Below, one piece after another: positions 17,348 through 25,708 of a stretch of 64,000 bases of DNA. The position numbers and the translations under genes were made by a program. Location of the stretch: assembly GCF_011043555.1 (NCBI RefSeq), contig NZ_JAAKGS010000006.1:186001-250000 (forward strand), given 5' to 3'. The DNA comes from Sphingobacterium sp. SGR-19 (GTDB lineage: Bacteria > Bacteroidota > Bacteroidia > Sphingobacteriales > Sphingobacteriaceae). Every line of letters begins with the position of its first letter. The first letter of the stretch is position 1. The notes beneath the pieces are model-generated. The model was not told the origin of the DNA. It did no database searches and worked only from the letters and a program-made list of their open reading frames with translations.

Positions 17348-18193
17348 ATGAATCAGACCGTTTTGGTATCCACAGACTTCTCGAACAACTCCCTGATCGC
17401 CGCACGTTATGGCATAGAATTAGCTCGTGAGATGCAGAAACATGTCCACATTTTCCATGCCTATCGTCCGTTTATCTCTGCTTTCCAAAGTCCTTTGGCC
17501 AATGAGGCAGACGAGCAGCGAGCAAAGATCGAGGCTGAAAAGGGACTGTTTGAGTTTATGGATAAGCTGGGGGAATATCCAGATATAAAGATATTTTCAA
17601 GCATTGCCAAAAGTGGTCTTATAGAGGGCATTAACCATTGTATAGAGAAAGAAAACGTTAGTTTGGTCGTTATGGGGGCACATGGGGCGTCGGGTACCCG
17701 AAAGGATCTGCTGGGCAATAATACCTACGATGTTGCCAAGGACCTGTCCCGTCCTTTATTGATCGTTCCAGAACATACGAACTCTTTTAAATTGGAAAAT
17801 GCCGTCTTTTTCACTGACTACCAGCAGGGCGATATTAAGACCCTCACGCATTTTAACGCCCTGTTTGGCGATATTAGCCTCTCCTGCACTCTTGTGCATA
17901 TCCTTGAAGGAAAAAACGCGCCGAAGGATGATGACCTGCGAAGCCTGGAACAGTGGAAAGCGTCCTTGGAAAAACAAACTCCGGTGAAGAATCTGTCTAC
18001 GGAAATTACACAGGCCCCGGAAAACGTGGAGGCTATTAACGGGATTTTAGATCGTTTTAAAGCAGATATGACCTTAATTACCCTTATCGACTCTCGTAGT
18101 TTTTTCAAAAAATTGGTACACAAAAGTTTGGCGAGGGCTATTGTTCTCAATCCCCATACGCCTGTTCTGCTTACTTCTGAAGATACCGAGTAG
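17348..18193 (+). CDS. Universal stress protein, tandem UspA domains
   Basis: The 281-residue cytoplasmic protein is made of two UspA-fold halves. The first begins VLVSTDFSNNSLIAARYG and contains the nucleotide-binding loop GAHGASGTRKDLLGNNT, close to the G-2x-G-9x-G(S/T) rule but with Asn after the last Gly. The second half, from about residue 150, is degenerate and lacks the loop. It probably binds ATP and acts in stress survival, inferred from family. A second USP of the same architecture lies at 19673. Confidence 0.88.
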   Translation: MNQTVLVSTDFSNNSLIAARYGIELAREMQKHVHIFHAYRPFISAFQSPLANEADEQRAKIEAEKGLFEFMDKLGEYPDIKIFSSIAKSGLIEGINHCIEKENVSLVVMGAHGASGTRKDLLGNNTYDVAKDLSRPLLIVPEHTNSFKLENAVFFTDYQQGDIKTLTHFNALFGDISLSCTLVHILEGKNAPKDDDLRSLEQWKASLEKQTPVKNLSTEITQAPENVEAINGILDRFKADMTLITLIDSRSFFKKLVHKSLARAIVLNPHTPVLLTSEDTE

Positions 18194-18269
18194 CTACGAC
18201 GATGTAAATAAATGTTTCAAGTACGTAGAAAAGAACATCTCATATATGGTCTCCCATCCGCCTTCATTT

Positions 18270-18509
18270 TTAATGATCTGCTTTTTTGCTTTTTGGCGTA
18301 TAGGGATCCGGATCCAAAGGTCGGTCTGTAGGATCGTTAGGCATATCATTCAATTGCTCTGCCTGTGGATCTACACCAGCTTCTCCATCGCCATCTTTAG
18401 TACGCTCTGTCTTCTCAACGACAGATCCGAGTTCTTGATAAGTGTCTCCCTCCTTCTTTTTCTTTTTTTCGCCCAGACCTATCTTTTCGTTTTCCACTTT
18501 TGTAGCCAT
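18270..18509 (-). CDS. Small hydrophilic protein of unknown function
   Basis: A 79-residue highly charged protein: Lys-rich near the N-terminus (GLGEKKKKKEGD), then an Asp/Pro-rich tail (DPTDRPLDPDPYTPKSKK). It has no signal peptide, membrane segment or Cys and looks intrinsically disordered. It is followed on its 5' side, 11 bases away, by the DUF4142 gene on the same strand, so it is probably the last gene of that operon. No family recognised. Its composition resembles the acidic protein at 20708. Confidence 0.6.
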   Translation of the reverse strand: MATKVENEKIGLGEKKKKKEGDTYQELGSVVEKTERTKDGDGEAGVDPQAEQLNDMPNDPTDRPLDPDPYTPKSKKADH

Positions 18510-18520
18510 AGCTATTTTAT

Positions 18521-19078
18521 TTATAAAGTTTTTACTGAATCTCCTTTTATAGAAGGAGACGAGGCGTCAGATTGTAATTTTATTTGAAGTGACTTCGCCT
18601 GCTCCAAATGGCTTTTGAGCGAGGGCACCTTTTCCGCAGCCCAATTTCTAAATTCTTGATCATTTAAATTGCTAGCCGCATTTTCAAACAACGCAATAGC
18701 ATTTTCGTGTGTTTTTATAGCGACATCTTTGAACGCATTATCAAAATCTGTTCCCGAAAGCACAGACAATGATTTCAATATCGAAGCTTGATGTTCGTCC
18801 ATACCGTCCGGCACAACTAACTTTTTAGTCACTGCAGCTTGCTGCAATTCCTTCAGCACCTTTGTGTGGTCATTTATCAACATCCGACCATATTGCTTAA
18901 TCTCTTCATTTTCTGATTGCTTTACAGCCTGTGTTCCCAATGCTATTTCGAATTGGTTCGAACTAACTGCTTTCGTTAAAAAATCTTGATCTTTATTAGT
19001 TTCCTGTGCAAATATATCAGGCAAAAAAAGAATAACCGCACCCAGCACGGCTGAACAAAATTTGAGATAACCTTTCAT
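18521..19078 (-). CDS. DUF4142 family exported protein
   Basis: The 185-residue protein has a signal peptide (LKFCSAVLGAVILFLPDIFAQ) followed by a ferritin-like four-helix DUF4142 domain: DFLTKAVSSNQFEIALGTQAV, IKQYGRMLINDHTKVLKEL and DVAIKTHENAIALFENAA are the usual family segments. The biochemical role is unknown. Members are often found near stress genes, as here, between two USPs. The gene continues into the small hydrophilic gene at 18270. Confidence 0.88.
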   Translation of the reverse strand: MKGYLKFCSAVLGAVILFLPDIFAQETNKDQDFLTKAVSSNQFEIALGTQAVKQSENEEIKQYGRMLINDHTKVLKELQQAAVTKKLVVPDGMDEHQASILKSLSVLSGTDFDNAFKDVAIKTHENAIALFENAASNLNDQEFRNWAAEKVPSLKSHLEQAKSLQIKLQSDASSPSIKGDSVKTL

Positions 19079-19106
19079 ACTTTAATTATTTTAATATTAA
19101 AATTAC

Positions 19107-19133
19107 GACCGTTCTACTTGAACCAGAACGGCC
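19107..19133. terminator. Weak hairpin between two small-gene units
   Basis: CCGTTCT (19109-19115) pairs with AGAACGG (19125-19131). It lies just downstream of the 80-residue gene on the minus strand and before the DUF4142 start. Only a short T-rich tract follows, so termination would be partial. Confidence 0.35.
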
Positions 19134-19147
19134 TTTTGCCTCTAGAC

Positions 19148-19390
19148 CTAATCATGTCCTTGCGTTTTTACAATCTTATTGTAAATACCAAAAAGTAAAA
19201 AAGGAGCTACCCATTGTCCGACAAACAAAGCGGCATGCTTATGTCCCATGCATTTTAATGTAGCTGATGCTGCCATCGCCGTGAGGGCAACACATAAATA
19301 TACCTTTGATGGAACTTGTGCTGTTTTGTTTTCAATTTCCTTGGTCATTTCTCCTTCCTTCGCATTGACGTTTTTCTCTAAATTTTCCAT
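19148..19390 (-). CDS. Small membrane protein of unknown function
   Basis: An 80-residue protein with a charged N-terminus (NLEKNVNAKEGEMTKEIENK) and two probable membrane helices, VYLCVALTAMAASATLKCMG and FVGQWVAPFLLFGIYNKIV. Small two-helix proteins of this kind recur near stress genes in Sphingobacteriaceae. No function is known to me. It is upstream of the DUF4142 gene on the same strand, 69 bases apart, and divergent from the second USP. Confidence 0.7.
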   Translation of the reverse strand: MENLEKNVNAKEGEMTKEIENKTAQVPSKVYLCVALTAMAASATLKCMGHKHAALFVGQWVAPFLLFGIYNKIVKTQGHD

Positions 19391-19617
19391 GTTGTTCTTT
19401 TTTAATTAAACCATCTATTTTCTTCATTTCTATTCTCTATTGTTGCCCAAGCATTCTTTATTGTGCGAACTTCAAGATTACAAGATATGTCTTTCATAAG
19501 TAAAAGGATTATACTTAAAAATAGTTGGCTAAAAGTAAAATTAGGGTATTTCACTCCGCTCTAATACGTATCTCACACTTACATTCGTATTTATTTCGTT
19601 TTTAGAGATATATTATA

Positions 19618-19645
19618 GAAACAATCCCTTCAAACAGATTGTTTC
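19618..19645. promoter_or_regulatory. Inverted repeat upstream of the second USP gene
   Basis: GAAACAATC (19618-19626) and GATTGTTTC (19637-19645) are perfect 9-base arms with a 10-base spacer, 28 bases before the USP start. No TAnnTTTG box is visible in this divergent region, so the repeat may be an operator or part of an alternative promoter. Nothing else in 19391-19672 is supported. Confidence 0.45.
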
Positions 19646-19672
19646 ATAAATACTTCAGGTGAAAAACAAAAC

Positions 19673-20536
19673 ATGGAACAAAAAATAAATTCGATGAAAA
19701 CAATTATCATTACAACCGATTTTTCGAAAACGGCATCAAACGCCGCTCGATATGCCACAAAAATGGCGGAAGCAACGGGCGTGAACCACATTATACTTTA
19801 TCATGCCTATGACAATTTAACTGTCGTCACAGATCTTCCAATGACAGATATAGCCCCTCCCCCGGTGAAGGAACAAAGTTTAGCTAATTTGGAAACGGTA
19901 AAGGCAGAACTGGAACAGATTCTTGGAGGAAATAATAGGATAAGCATCCATTTGGTAACAAATAACGTTCCTCTACTGCGTGGAATCGAAGAGATTGCGG
20001 AAGAATACCAAGCAGACTTAGTGGTGGCAGGTACAACGGGGAGAAGCAATCTAGAACAAGTGTTAATCGGCAGCAATACGTCTAATCTCGCTTCATCCTT
20101 GAAACTCCCGCTATTGATCATTCCAGCAGATGCTAATTACGAACCTATCCACAAGATTGTTTTCGCCTGCGATCTGAGAAAAGTGTCACATAGCACGCCT
20201 ATAGCTGAAATTAGCCTGTGGTTAGAAAGATTAGGGGCAAAATTATTGGTATTAAATGTTACGTCGGAAGGAAAACATACAACATCCGAAACGGTTACCG
20301 AGCTACATAACATGCATTCTTTGTTGGATGGCTTCCATCCAGAGTATCATTATACAACAAGTGATGATATTGCCGAAGAAATAGAAGATTTTGCAGAGGA
20401 TCATGATGCAGGATTAATTATTACCATCCCAAGATCTCATGACTTCTTCGAACGATTATTTCGCAAAAGTGTAAGTAAGCAACTGATCAAAAAATCGGAT
20501 ATTCCTCTTTTACTTCTTAAAGAAAAAGAGGAATAG
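19673..20536 (+). CDS. Universal stress protein, tandem UspA domains
   Basis: The 287-residue protein has two UspA-like halves. The first holds TIIITTDFSKTASNAARYA and the textbook ATP-binding loop GTTGRSNLEQVLIGSNT, which fits G-2x-G-9x-G(S/T) exactly. The second half begins at KIVFACDLRKVSH and ends DIPLLLLKEKEE. The start may be ATG at 19673 or at 19694 (MKTIIITTDF). The protein is cytoplasmic and probably nucleotide-binding, with a stress-survival role inferred from family. It is paralogous to the USP at 17348. Confidence 0.88.
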   Translation: MEQKINSMKTIIITTDFSKTASNAARYATKMAEATGVNHIILYHAYDNLTVVTDLPMTDIAPPPVKEQSLANLETVKAELEQILGGNNRISIHLVTNNVPLLRGIEEIAEEYQADLVVAGTTGRSNLEQVLIGSNTSNLASSLKLPLLIIPADANYEPIHKIVFACDLRKVSHSTPIAEISLWLERLGAKLLVLNVTSEGKHTTSETVTELHNMHSLLDGFHPEYHYTTSDDIAEEIEDFAEDHDAGLIITIPRSHDFFERLFRKSVSKQLIKKSDIPLLLLKEKEE

Positions 20537-20578
20537 AAATCCGATATCTGTAAATGGGTCTTTACACAAAAAGACCAA

Positions 20579-20608
20579 GGGTATTTATTCTGTTTTTCGG
20601 GTATTTAT
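20579..20608 (+). promoter_or_regulatory. Two direct repeats GGGTATTTAT at 20-base period
   Basis: GGGTATTTAT occurs at 20579-20588 and 20599-20608, exactly 20 bases apart, 100 bases before the acidic-protein gene. Two copies on one face of the helix suggest a dimeric regulator site. GGGTATTT also occurs once at 19544, upstream of the second USP. Confidence 0.4.
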
Positions 20609-20707
20609 CACTGCAACTATATTAAACAGAAGAGGTTCAATTAGCACATTAGTACAAGAAAATATAATGGAATCGAGCTCTCATCAAAACTTAAAAAAAT
20701 TAATAAG

Positions 20708-21121
20708 ATGAAAACACAAAACCTTTTTGCTATGAAAGGACGAGGTCCTATAGTAGCTTTCGCATTAGTAGATCCAACATCTGATCCGGCCACTCCAAAT
20801 CGTGGAGGCGAGGAAAATATACCAGATGAAGAAAATCTCCCAGATGATGGGGAGCGCGTTGAAAATCTACCTCCAGAACAACCGGATGTAGACCCGCTTG
20901 AACGAGAGGAACCGGAGTTGGACGAGATAGATGAAAACCAACCTAATGAGCAACCAGATATCGATCCCCTTGAAGCGCCCAATCCTGATATCGACGAGAT
21001 CAATCCTGATGCAGAACCCGAAATTAATGAGCTTTCAACACCTGAGCCCTATATCGATCGTGATCCCACAGTCGAGCCAGGAACGAACCCGATGGGGAGA
21101 AATCATTCACAGTTCATCTAA
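20708..21121 (+). CDS. Acidic, proline-rich repeat protein of unknown function
   Basis: A 137-residue protein with no signal peptide or membrane segment. After a short basic head (MKTQNLFAMKGRGPIVAF) it is dominated by Asp, Glu, Pro and Asn. It contains two copies of a 24-residue unit, EQPDVDPLE.EEPELDEID and EQPDIDPLE.PNPDIDEIN, with a DNA period of 72 bases. The composition predicts intrinsic disorder and a very low pI. No family recognised. It lies between a USP gene and the MscS-type channel. Coding is supported by the conserved protein-level repeat despite third-base differences. Confidence 0.6.
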   Translation: MKTQNLFAMKGRGPIVAFALVDPTSDPATPNRGGEENIPDEENLPDDGERVENLPPEQPDVDPLEREEPELDEIDENQPNEQPDIDPLEAPNPDIDEINPDAEPEINELSTPEPYIDRDPTVEPGTNPMGRNHSQFI

Positions 21122-21270
21122 AAACAAAGAGAAATAAAATGACGGGACAACATCTTCGAGGTTATGACGATCGGCATACCAGAGGATTGATGATTATCTT
21201 ATCGATAAAATGAATCTCCTTTTGCAAATGCCTTTCGTAGCATAAGGTTAGCACGCTAGTCAGAGTCCTT

Positions 21271-23505
21271 TTAGCTCGAAGACACTTTGACGCCTCGGGC
21301 ATCCATATCCTGCTTAAAGGATTCTAAAAATCTGCTCCGAAAGCGTTCAATATAACGAACATGTTGAATGCCTACCTGAATACCGAGCTGATAGTTATCT
21401 GCTGTAATGTCTTTTGTATATATTTTAATCGGAATAGATCGGTCTATCTCTTCAAAGCTTGCAAGCTTTATTTTCAATTCTTTCTTGATCTCTTCAACTG
21501 GAATAGTAATATCTATCGTCAATTTTAAATTTACACGAATATCCGCCTCTCTAAACGTCCAATTGACTAATCTTCCCGAAAGCAGATCACCATTTGGTAT
21601 AATTACGCGGGCTCCTTCATCAGTCAGTAATGTACTGGAACGAATCCCGATCTCCCTCACCTGTCCTTTTTTATCCGCTAATTCCACATAGTCTCCAATC
21701 TTGAAAGGTTTTTCGAAAACCAGAATAATACCCGACACGAAATTATTGATGACATTCTGTAAACCCAATCCTATTCCAACACTCAACGCACCAATAATGA
21801 CTGTTAGTTTATCCATTCCAAGTCCCAGTATGCTAATACCGATCAAAAAGCCGATGACAACGATAAGCAATCTGAATAAAGGGAATAATGTCATCTTTCG
21901 CACCTGCAATTCGTCTCTAGGCGTTGTATCGTCTAGTAAGTTTTTCAAGCTTTTCTGAAACCAATTTGCTAACCAAATAACCGCGACCGCCAGCAAAAGA
22001 TTACCATAGGCGAATGTTATGCCTCCAACTCTATGTTCTTTCATGAGTAAACGATCCAGCAACGCACTCGCTTCCCGAACGAGGTGAAAATTGTTCAACA
22101 ATACTAACACAATCAGCAAGACGGAGCAAAAACGGAATAAACGTTCAAAGCTCGACAACATCTGCTTCACATCAAAACGACGAAACATCGCTTCAGGCTT
22201 AGCTCTTTCATATTGCTTTTCAATATCGTGAAGCAACATTTCGCGTACCGCACGTAACGAGATAACTTGCAACAATCCAATGCCCGCCGCCAAACTCCAC
22301 ATACGTGAAAAGCTAACATACCCCATTGCGTTTAGCACAATGGCAAAAAAATGCCCTAATATAATCAGCCAACGAGCATATCGGTGAATATATCCTATCG
22401 GGTTATCGACATCTGTCCGGCGTCCGATAGACCAAACTAAAGCAATATTGAAGACGTTAGCCGATATCGCTAAAGCCTTCGTCCACCATAGTGTGGATAA
22501 AAAGAGATTTGTAGTTATCAGTATGGTGTAGGAAATGAAAATTAGCCCTAGTACCTTACGTTTAAATGTCGAAAGCTCTTTATATAAGATAATATAAAGA
22601 AAAATAAAAACAAGAAAATAGCTACTTTCGAGAATAAGCACCGGTATAGAAAAGGAAGCAAAGGGCAACAAGACTAAAAAGAAAATAGCAGCTTTTAAAA
22701 ACGGAATCCATAACGGATCGTTCTGATATAAACGAAATTCCTCGTTACCCTGTTCTGTTTTGCGCCCCAATTTATACATCCAATAAAAATAAAGTAAGCT
22801 TATTAGAATTAAAAAGAGCCGACTACTCCAGGCAGGATAATCGAAAAAACCCGAAGAGGAACCGTCCTTTCCTAAATTGGCTTGCGCCGTCCGCACCATA
22901 TGGTATCGGACAGGGCGCATCTGAACGATGCTAGAATCGACATCAGCTCCCGCTATTTCTGCTTGTTGACGTCCAAACCATCTTTCCAAATAAACCACAT
23001 CGCCAATCAGCCTTTCATAACCCCGAATTAGCTGCGGCAATGTGTCTGTCAAATCTTTCGTTATTTTTTCGACGGAATCCGTTCCAAGCAGTTCTTCCAC
23101 ATTCAAGCTGTCTCCTTTCGCCAAACTGTCTTCTTCGATCTGTGTCTGGGTAGGTGCCGACAACCATGTGGTTCGAGCTGTTTTAATATCATAGATATAT
23201 TGTGAAATCTGTTTCTTTCTCGTGCCTAGAAAAATCAAAGTGCTATCTATCTTCGTGGAATCGAGCGTACCTCGTCCAAAAAAAAGGCTTTTTTTAATAC
23301 TATCTATACTAGTTGAAATCGTATCCTGAGCCCGTTTCCAGTGTTGCACTTGAGCTTGTCGCTCTTTCCACGTGACCTGTTGGAAGTAAAAAAGTGAATC
23401 TTGGGACTGAACAACAGGGTGAATAGTACTGTACAGCAATAATACCAAAAGCCGTAGTAGCCATGGTAGCAACTTTTTATTGTTCTCTATTGCCGTCATA
23501 ATCAT
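21271..23505 (-). CDS. MscS-family mechanosensitive ion channel
   Basis: A large inner-membrane channel of about 744 residues. A signal peptide or first helix (LLPWLLRLLVLLLYSTIHPV) is followed by a coiled periplasmic region rich in Gln/Lys/Asp (about 40-200). About ten transmembrane helices come next, then the MscS core from about residue 530. The pore helix TVIIGALSVGIGLGLQNVIN and the beta-domain signature GIILVFEKPFKIGDYVEL are clear. Such channels release osmolytes under hypo-osmotic shock. I chose ATG at 23505; an in-frame TTG at 23526 overlaps the response-regulator stop. It is the last gene of the signalling cluster. Confidence 0.9.
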   Translation of the reverse strand: MIMTAIENNKKLLPWLLRLLVLLLYSTIHPVVQSQDSLFYFQQVTWKERQAQVQHWKRAQDTISTSIDSIKKSLFFGRGTLDSTKIDSTLIFLGTRKKQISQYIYDIKTARTTWLSAPTQTQIEEDSLAKGDSLNVEELLGTDSVEKITKDLTDTLPQLIRGYERLIGDVVYLERWFGRQQAEIAGADVDSSIVQMRPVRYHMVRTAQANLGKDGSSSGFFDYPAWSSRLFLILISLLYFYWMYKLGRKTEQGNEEFRLYQNDPLWIPFLKAAIFFLVLLPFASFSIPVLILESSYFLVFIFLYIILYKELSTFKRKVLGLIFISYTILITTNLFLSTLWWTKALAISANVFNIALVWSIGRRTDVDNPIGYIHRYARWLIILGHFFAIVLNAMGYVSFSRMWSLAAGIGLLQVISLRAVREMLLHDIEKQYERAKPEAMFRRFDVKQMLSSFERLFRFCSVLLIVLVLLNNFHLVREASALLDRLLMKEHRVGGITFAYGNLLLAVAVIWLANWFQKSLKNLLDDTTPRDELQVRKMTLFPLFRLLIVVIGFLIGISILGLGMDKLTVIIGALSVGIGLGLQNVINNFVSGIILVFEKPFKIGDYVELADKKGQVREIGIRSSTLLTDEGARVIIPNGDLLSGRLVNWTFREADIRVNLKLTIDITIPVEEIKKELKIKLASFEEIDRSIPIKIYTKDITADNYQLGIQVGIQHVRYIERFRSRFLESFKQDMDARGVKVSSS

Positions 23506-23522
23506 AGAACACCGTAGGAAGC

Positions 23523-23891
23523 TCAAACGTTTCGAAGCAAGGTCGCTACTTTATTTTCCAATTCATCCAAATCAAACGGCTTCGCGAGATATGCCTCGGC
23601 TCCTGCCTGTTCTGCAAGAGAACTTACATCGTTGTTTGCTGAACAATAAATCACTGGAATATGCTTAAAAGCAGGCTCACTTTTTAATATTTGTGTCGCC
23701 TTTACTCCACCAATATTCGGGATCCAATTATCCATAATAATCATGTCTGGATTTACTTCTTTGACTCGTTCCAAAATATTATGAGAGGTTTCAGAAATTT
23801 CTACGTGGTATCCCGAAGCTTCGAGGACAATCGTAAAAACGTCCAAAATATTGGTATCATCATCAAATACAAGTATTGTTTTGTTCTTCAT
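23523..23891 (-). CDS. Single-domain response regulator
   Basis: A stand-alone receiver of 122 residues. The acidic pocket is VFDDDTN, the phospho-acceptor Asp is in MIIMDNWIPNIGG, the switch Ser is in IYCSANND and the conserved Lys in AYLAKPFDLDEL. It has no output domain, so it probably relays phosphate or works through protein binding. It lies between the CheB-type gene and the MscS-type channel, with overlapping or near-overlapping ends, as part of one signalling operon. Confidence 0.92.
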   Translation of the reverse strand: MKNKTILVFDDDTNILDVFTIVLEASGYHVEISETSHNILERVKEVNPDMIIMDNWIPNIGGVKATQILKSEPAFKHIPVIYCSANNDVSSLAEQAGAEAYLAKPFDLDELENKVATLLRNV

Positions 23892-23904
23892 AGTGTTATA
23901 AAAG

Positions 23905-24486
23905 TTAATAGTTCGTACTTAACTGATTGATAAAGGAAGCCATTTCCTCCGGTTTTAAAATCGCATCTGCCTGCAAATTTAGTAGAGCATGTTGAGGCAT
24001 ATAGGCTATTTCAGCTGTATCAGGATCCTGGACAAGCACTGTACCCCGTTGTTGGGCTATACAACGGAGACCTTCCAAGCCATCTGTATTAGCACCTGAT
24101 AGCAACAGGGCAACAGTATGCTCCATAAATGTTAGAGCAGCAGACTGGAAAGTGACATCAATAGAAGGTCTGGAGTAATTGACTTTCTCCGAACAGTCCA
24201 AAGATACCATCTGTTTATCCTCAAATAGCAGATGATAATCTGCAGGCACCAAATAAATATAACTTGCTTTCAGCGTCATTTTATCATAGGCTTCTTCCAC
24301 CGGTAGCCGGCTACGAAATCCTAGTAGTCCCTCTAATATACTTTCGGGATGTGCCTTACGATGAACCACCACCACGATTGGAAAAGAAAGATGATCGTTA
24401 AGGTGAGGGAACACTTCCAAAAGAACGCTGATGCTTCCTGCGGAACCACCTATCAATAAAATCTCCGTTTTGTTCCTATTTCCCAT
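23905..24486 (-). CDS. CheB-type protein-glutamate methylesterase, catalytic domain only
   Basis: A 193-residue CheB methylesterase domain without the usual N-terminal receiver. Catalytic residues are visible: Ser15 in LLIGGSAGSISVL, His42 in VVVVHRKAH and the Asp in LLLSGANTDGLEGL. It should hydrolyse methyl esters placed by CheR. I chose ATG at 24486; an in-frame TTG at 24510 would overlap CheR. No chemoreceptor, CheA or CheW gene is near, so the substrate is probably not a classical MCP. It is next to CheR and a response regulator. Confidence 0.9.
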   Translation of the reverse strand: MGNRNKTEILLIGGSAGSISVLLEVFPHLNDHLSFPIVVVVHRKAHPESILEGLLGFRSRLPVEEAYDKMTLKASYIYLVPADYHLLFEDKQMVSLDCSEKVNYSRPSIDVTFQSAALTFMEHTVALLLSGANTDGLEGLRCIAQQRGTVLVQDPDTAEIAYMPQHALLNLQADAILKPEEMASFINQLSTNY

Positions 24487-24491
24487 GTATG

Positions 24492-25316
24492 CTAGGATGT
24501 TTTTTTCCAAATTCTATCCTCATTCCATTGTTTATATCGATGTTCTACCTCGGAAAACCGCAGTGTTTCTTTGGCTCCCAACGCTAAAAAGCCAAGAGGC
24601 TGAAGGCTATCGTCAAAAAGCTTAAACACTTTGTTTTGAAGGTCTTTGTCAAAATAAATGAGAACGTTTCTGCACAAAATAAGCTGAAATTCATTAAACG
24701 AAGAATCCGAAACTAAATTATGGGTAGAAAATATCATTTTACTACTCAACTCAGAATGGAATTTTGCGACGTCATACATTGAAACATAATAAGAAGAAAA
24801 ATCCCTTTTTCCATCAGATAAAATATAGTTTCTGGAATACTGTTTCATATGATTCAACGGAAAGATACCTTTAGACGCCTTTTCGAGTACACTCGGATTA
24901 ATATCCGTAGCATAAATCAACGTTTTATCAAATAGATTTGTTTCCTTTAACAATATTGCCAACGAATAAGCTTCTTCACCTGTTGAACAACCTGCAACCC
25001 AGATACGAATAAACGGATATGTTCCTAAAATGGGTAAAATATGATGTCGTAATGAGGCATAAAAGTGAGGGTCTCGGAACATTTCGGTCACGTTAACCGT
25101 TATTTCTTCAATAAAACGTGACAAATAATCCTTATCGTGGATAAGCTTATACCTTAGTTCGGCAAAACTCGCGAACTTATCAAGCATGCAGATTCTATTG
25201 AGGCGACGCTTTAACGATGCCTTACTGTATTGCGTAAAGTCGTAACCATATAAATGAGAAATATCCTTTAATAACATTTCCATATCATCGTTTCTCACGA
25301 TATCCAGCTCAGTCAT
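24492..25316 (-). CDS. CheR-type protein-glutamate O-methyltransferase
   Basis: The 274-residue SAM-dependent methyltransferase has the CheR N-terminal helical domain (SKASLKRRLNRIC) and the catalytic domain with VTEMFRDPHFYASLR, the SAM-binding IRIWVAGCSTGEEAYSLAI and the family motif LILCRNVLIYFDKDLQ. It methylates glutamate side chains of a signalling protein. It starts one base from the end of the upstream response-regulator gene, so translation is tightly coupled. Its partner substrate is unknown here; the hybrid kinase at 25709 is a candidate. Confidence 0.94.
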   Translation of the reverse strand: MTELDIVRNDDMEMLLKDISHLYGYDFTQYSKASLKRRLNRICMLDKFASFAELRYKLIHDKDYLSRFIEEITVNVTEMFRDPHFYASLRHHILPILGTYPFIRIWVAGCSTGEEAYSLAILLKETNLFDKTLIYATDINPSVLEKASKGIFPLNHMKQYSRNYILSDGKRDFSSYYVSMYDVAKFHSELSSKMIFSTHNLVSDSSFNEFQLILCRNVLIYFDKDLQNKVFKLFDDSLQPLGFLALGAKETLRFSEVEHRYKQWNEDRIWKKTS

Positions 25317-25694
25317 CTATAACAGTTTCTCAATAACCTTCATTAACCTATCTACATCAATTGGCTTCGCGATATAATCATCCGCCCCAGCCGCTAAGCA
25401 TTTCTCTTTATCGCCGCTCATCGCATTCGCCGTGACAGCGACAATGGGAACACTTCCATATATATCCGAACTCCGAATTTTTTTTATCGCTTCGTATCCA
25501 TCCATTTCGGGCATCATCATATCCAACAAAACCAAGCCTATTTCTGGGTTGGACTGCAAAAGTTGCAAACCGTCCATGGCACTTTGAGTGGAGACAAATT
25601 TAAATTTTCTGGCTTTTAACGTTAATTGCAAAGCGAAAATGTTCCGATTATCATCATCTATGAGCAAGATTACTTTTTGCGTCTTCATCGTCAT
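25317..25694 (-). CDS. Single-domain response regulator
   Basis: A receiver-only protein of about 125 residues: LLIDDDNRN acidic pocket, VLLDMMMPEMDGYEAI phospho-acceptor region, VTANAM switch and DDYIAKPIDVD Lys. It is very similar to the last receiver of the adjacent hybrid kinase (LMDMMMPEMDGYETI), so it may have come from duplication of that domain. ATG at 25694 or 25688 is preferred to a TTG at 25706. It is sandwiched between the hybrid kinase and cheR. Confidence 0.92.
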   Translation of the reverse strand: MTMKTQKVILLIDDDNRNIFALQLTLKARKFKFVSTQSAMDGLQLLQSNPEIGLVLLDMMMPEMDGYEAIKKIRSSDIYGSVPIVAVTANAMSGDKEKCLAAGADDYIAKPIDVDRLMKVIEKLL

Positions 25695-25708
25695 ATTTAT
25701 TTCCAATG

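Noticed and set aside
20641..21003. Minus-strand Ser/Gly-rich frame opposite the acidic protein
   Set aside because: Its composition is the complement of the Asp/Pro/Glu repeat; the plus-strand repeat structure is more coherent.
21139..21213. A 24-codon frame after the acidic-protein gene
   Set aside because: Too short and without any supporting composition or homology.
23905..25316. CheR/CheB as part of a classical chemotaxis system
   Set aside because: No MCP, CheA, CheW or flagellar gene is in the window, and CheB lacks its receiver.
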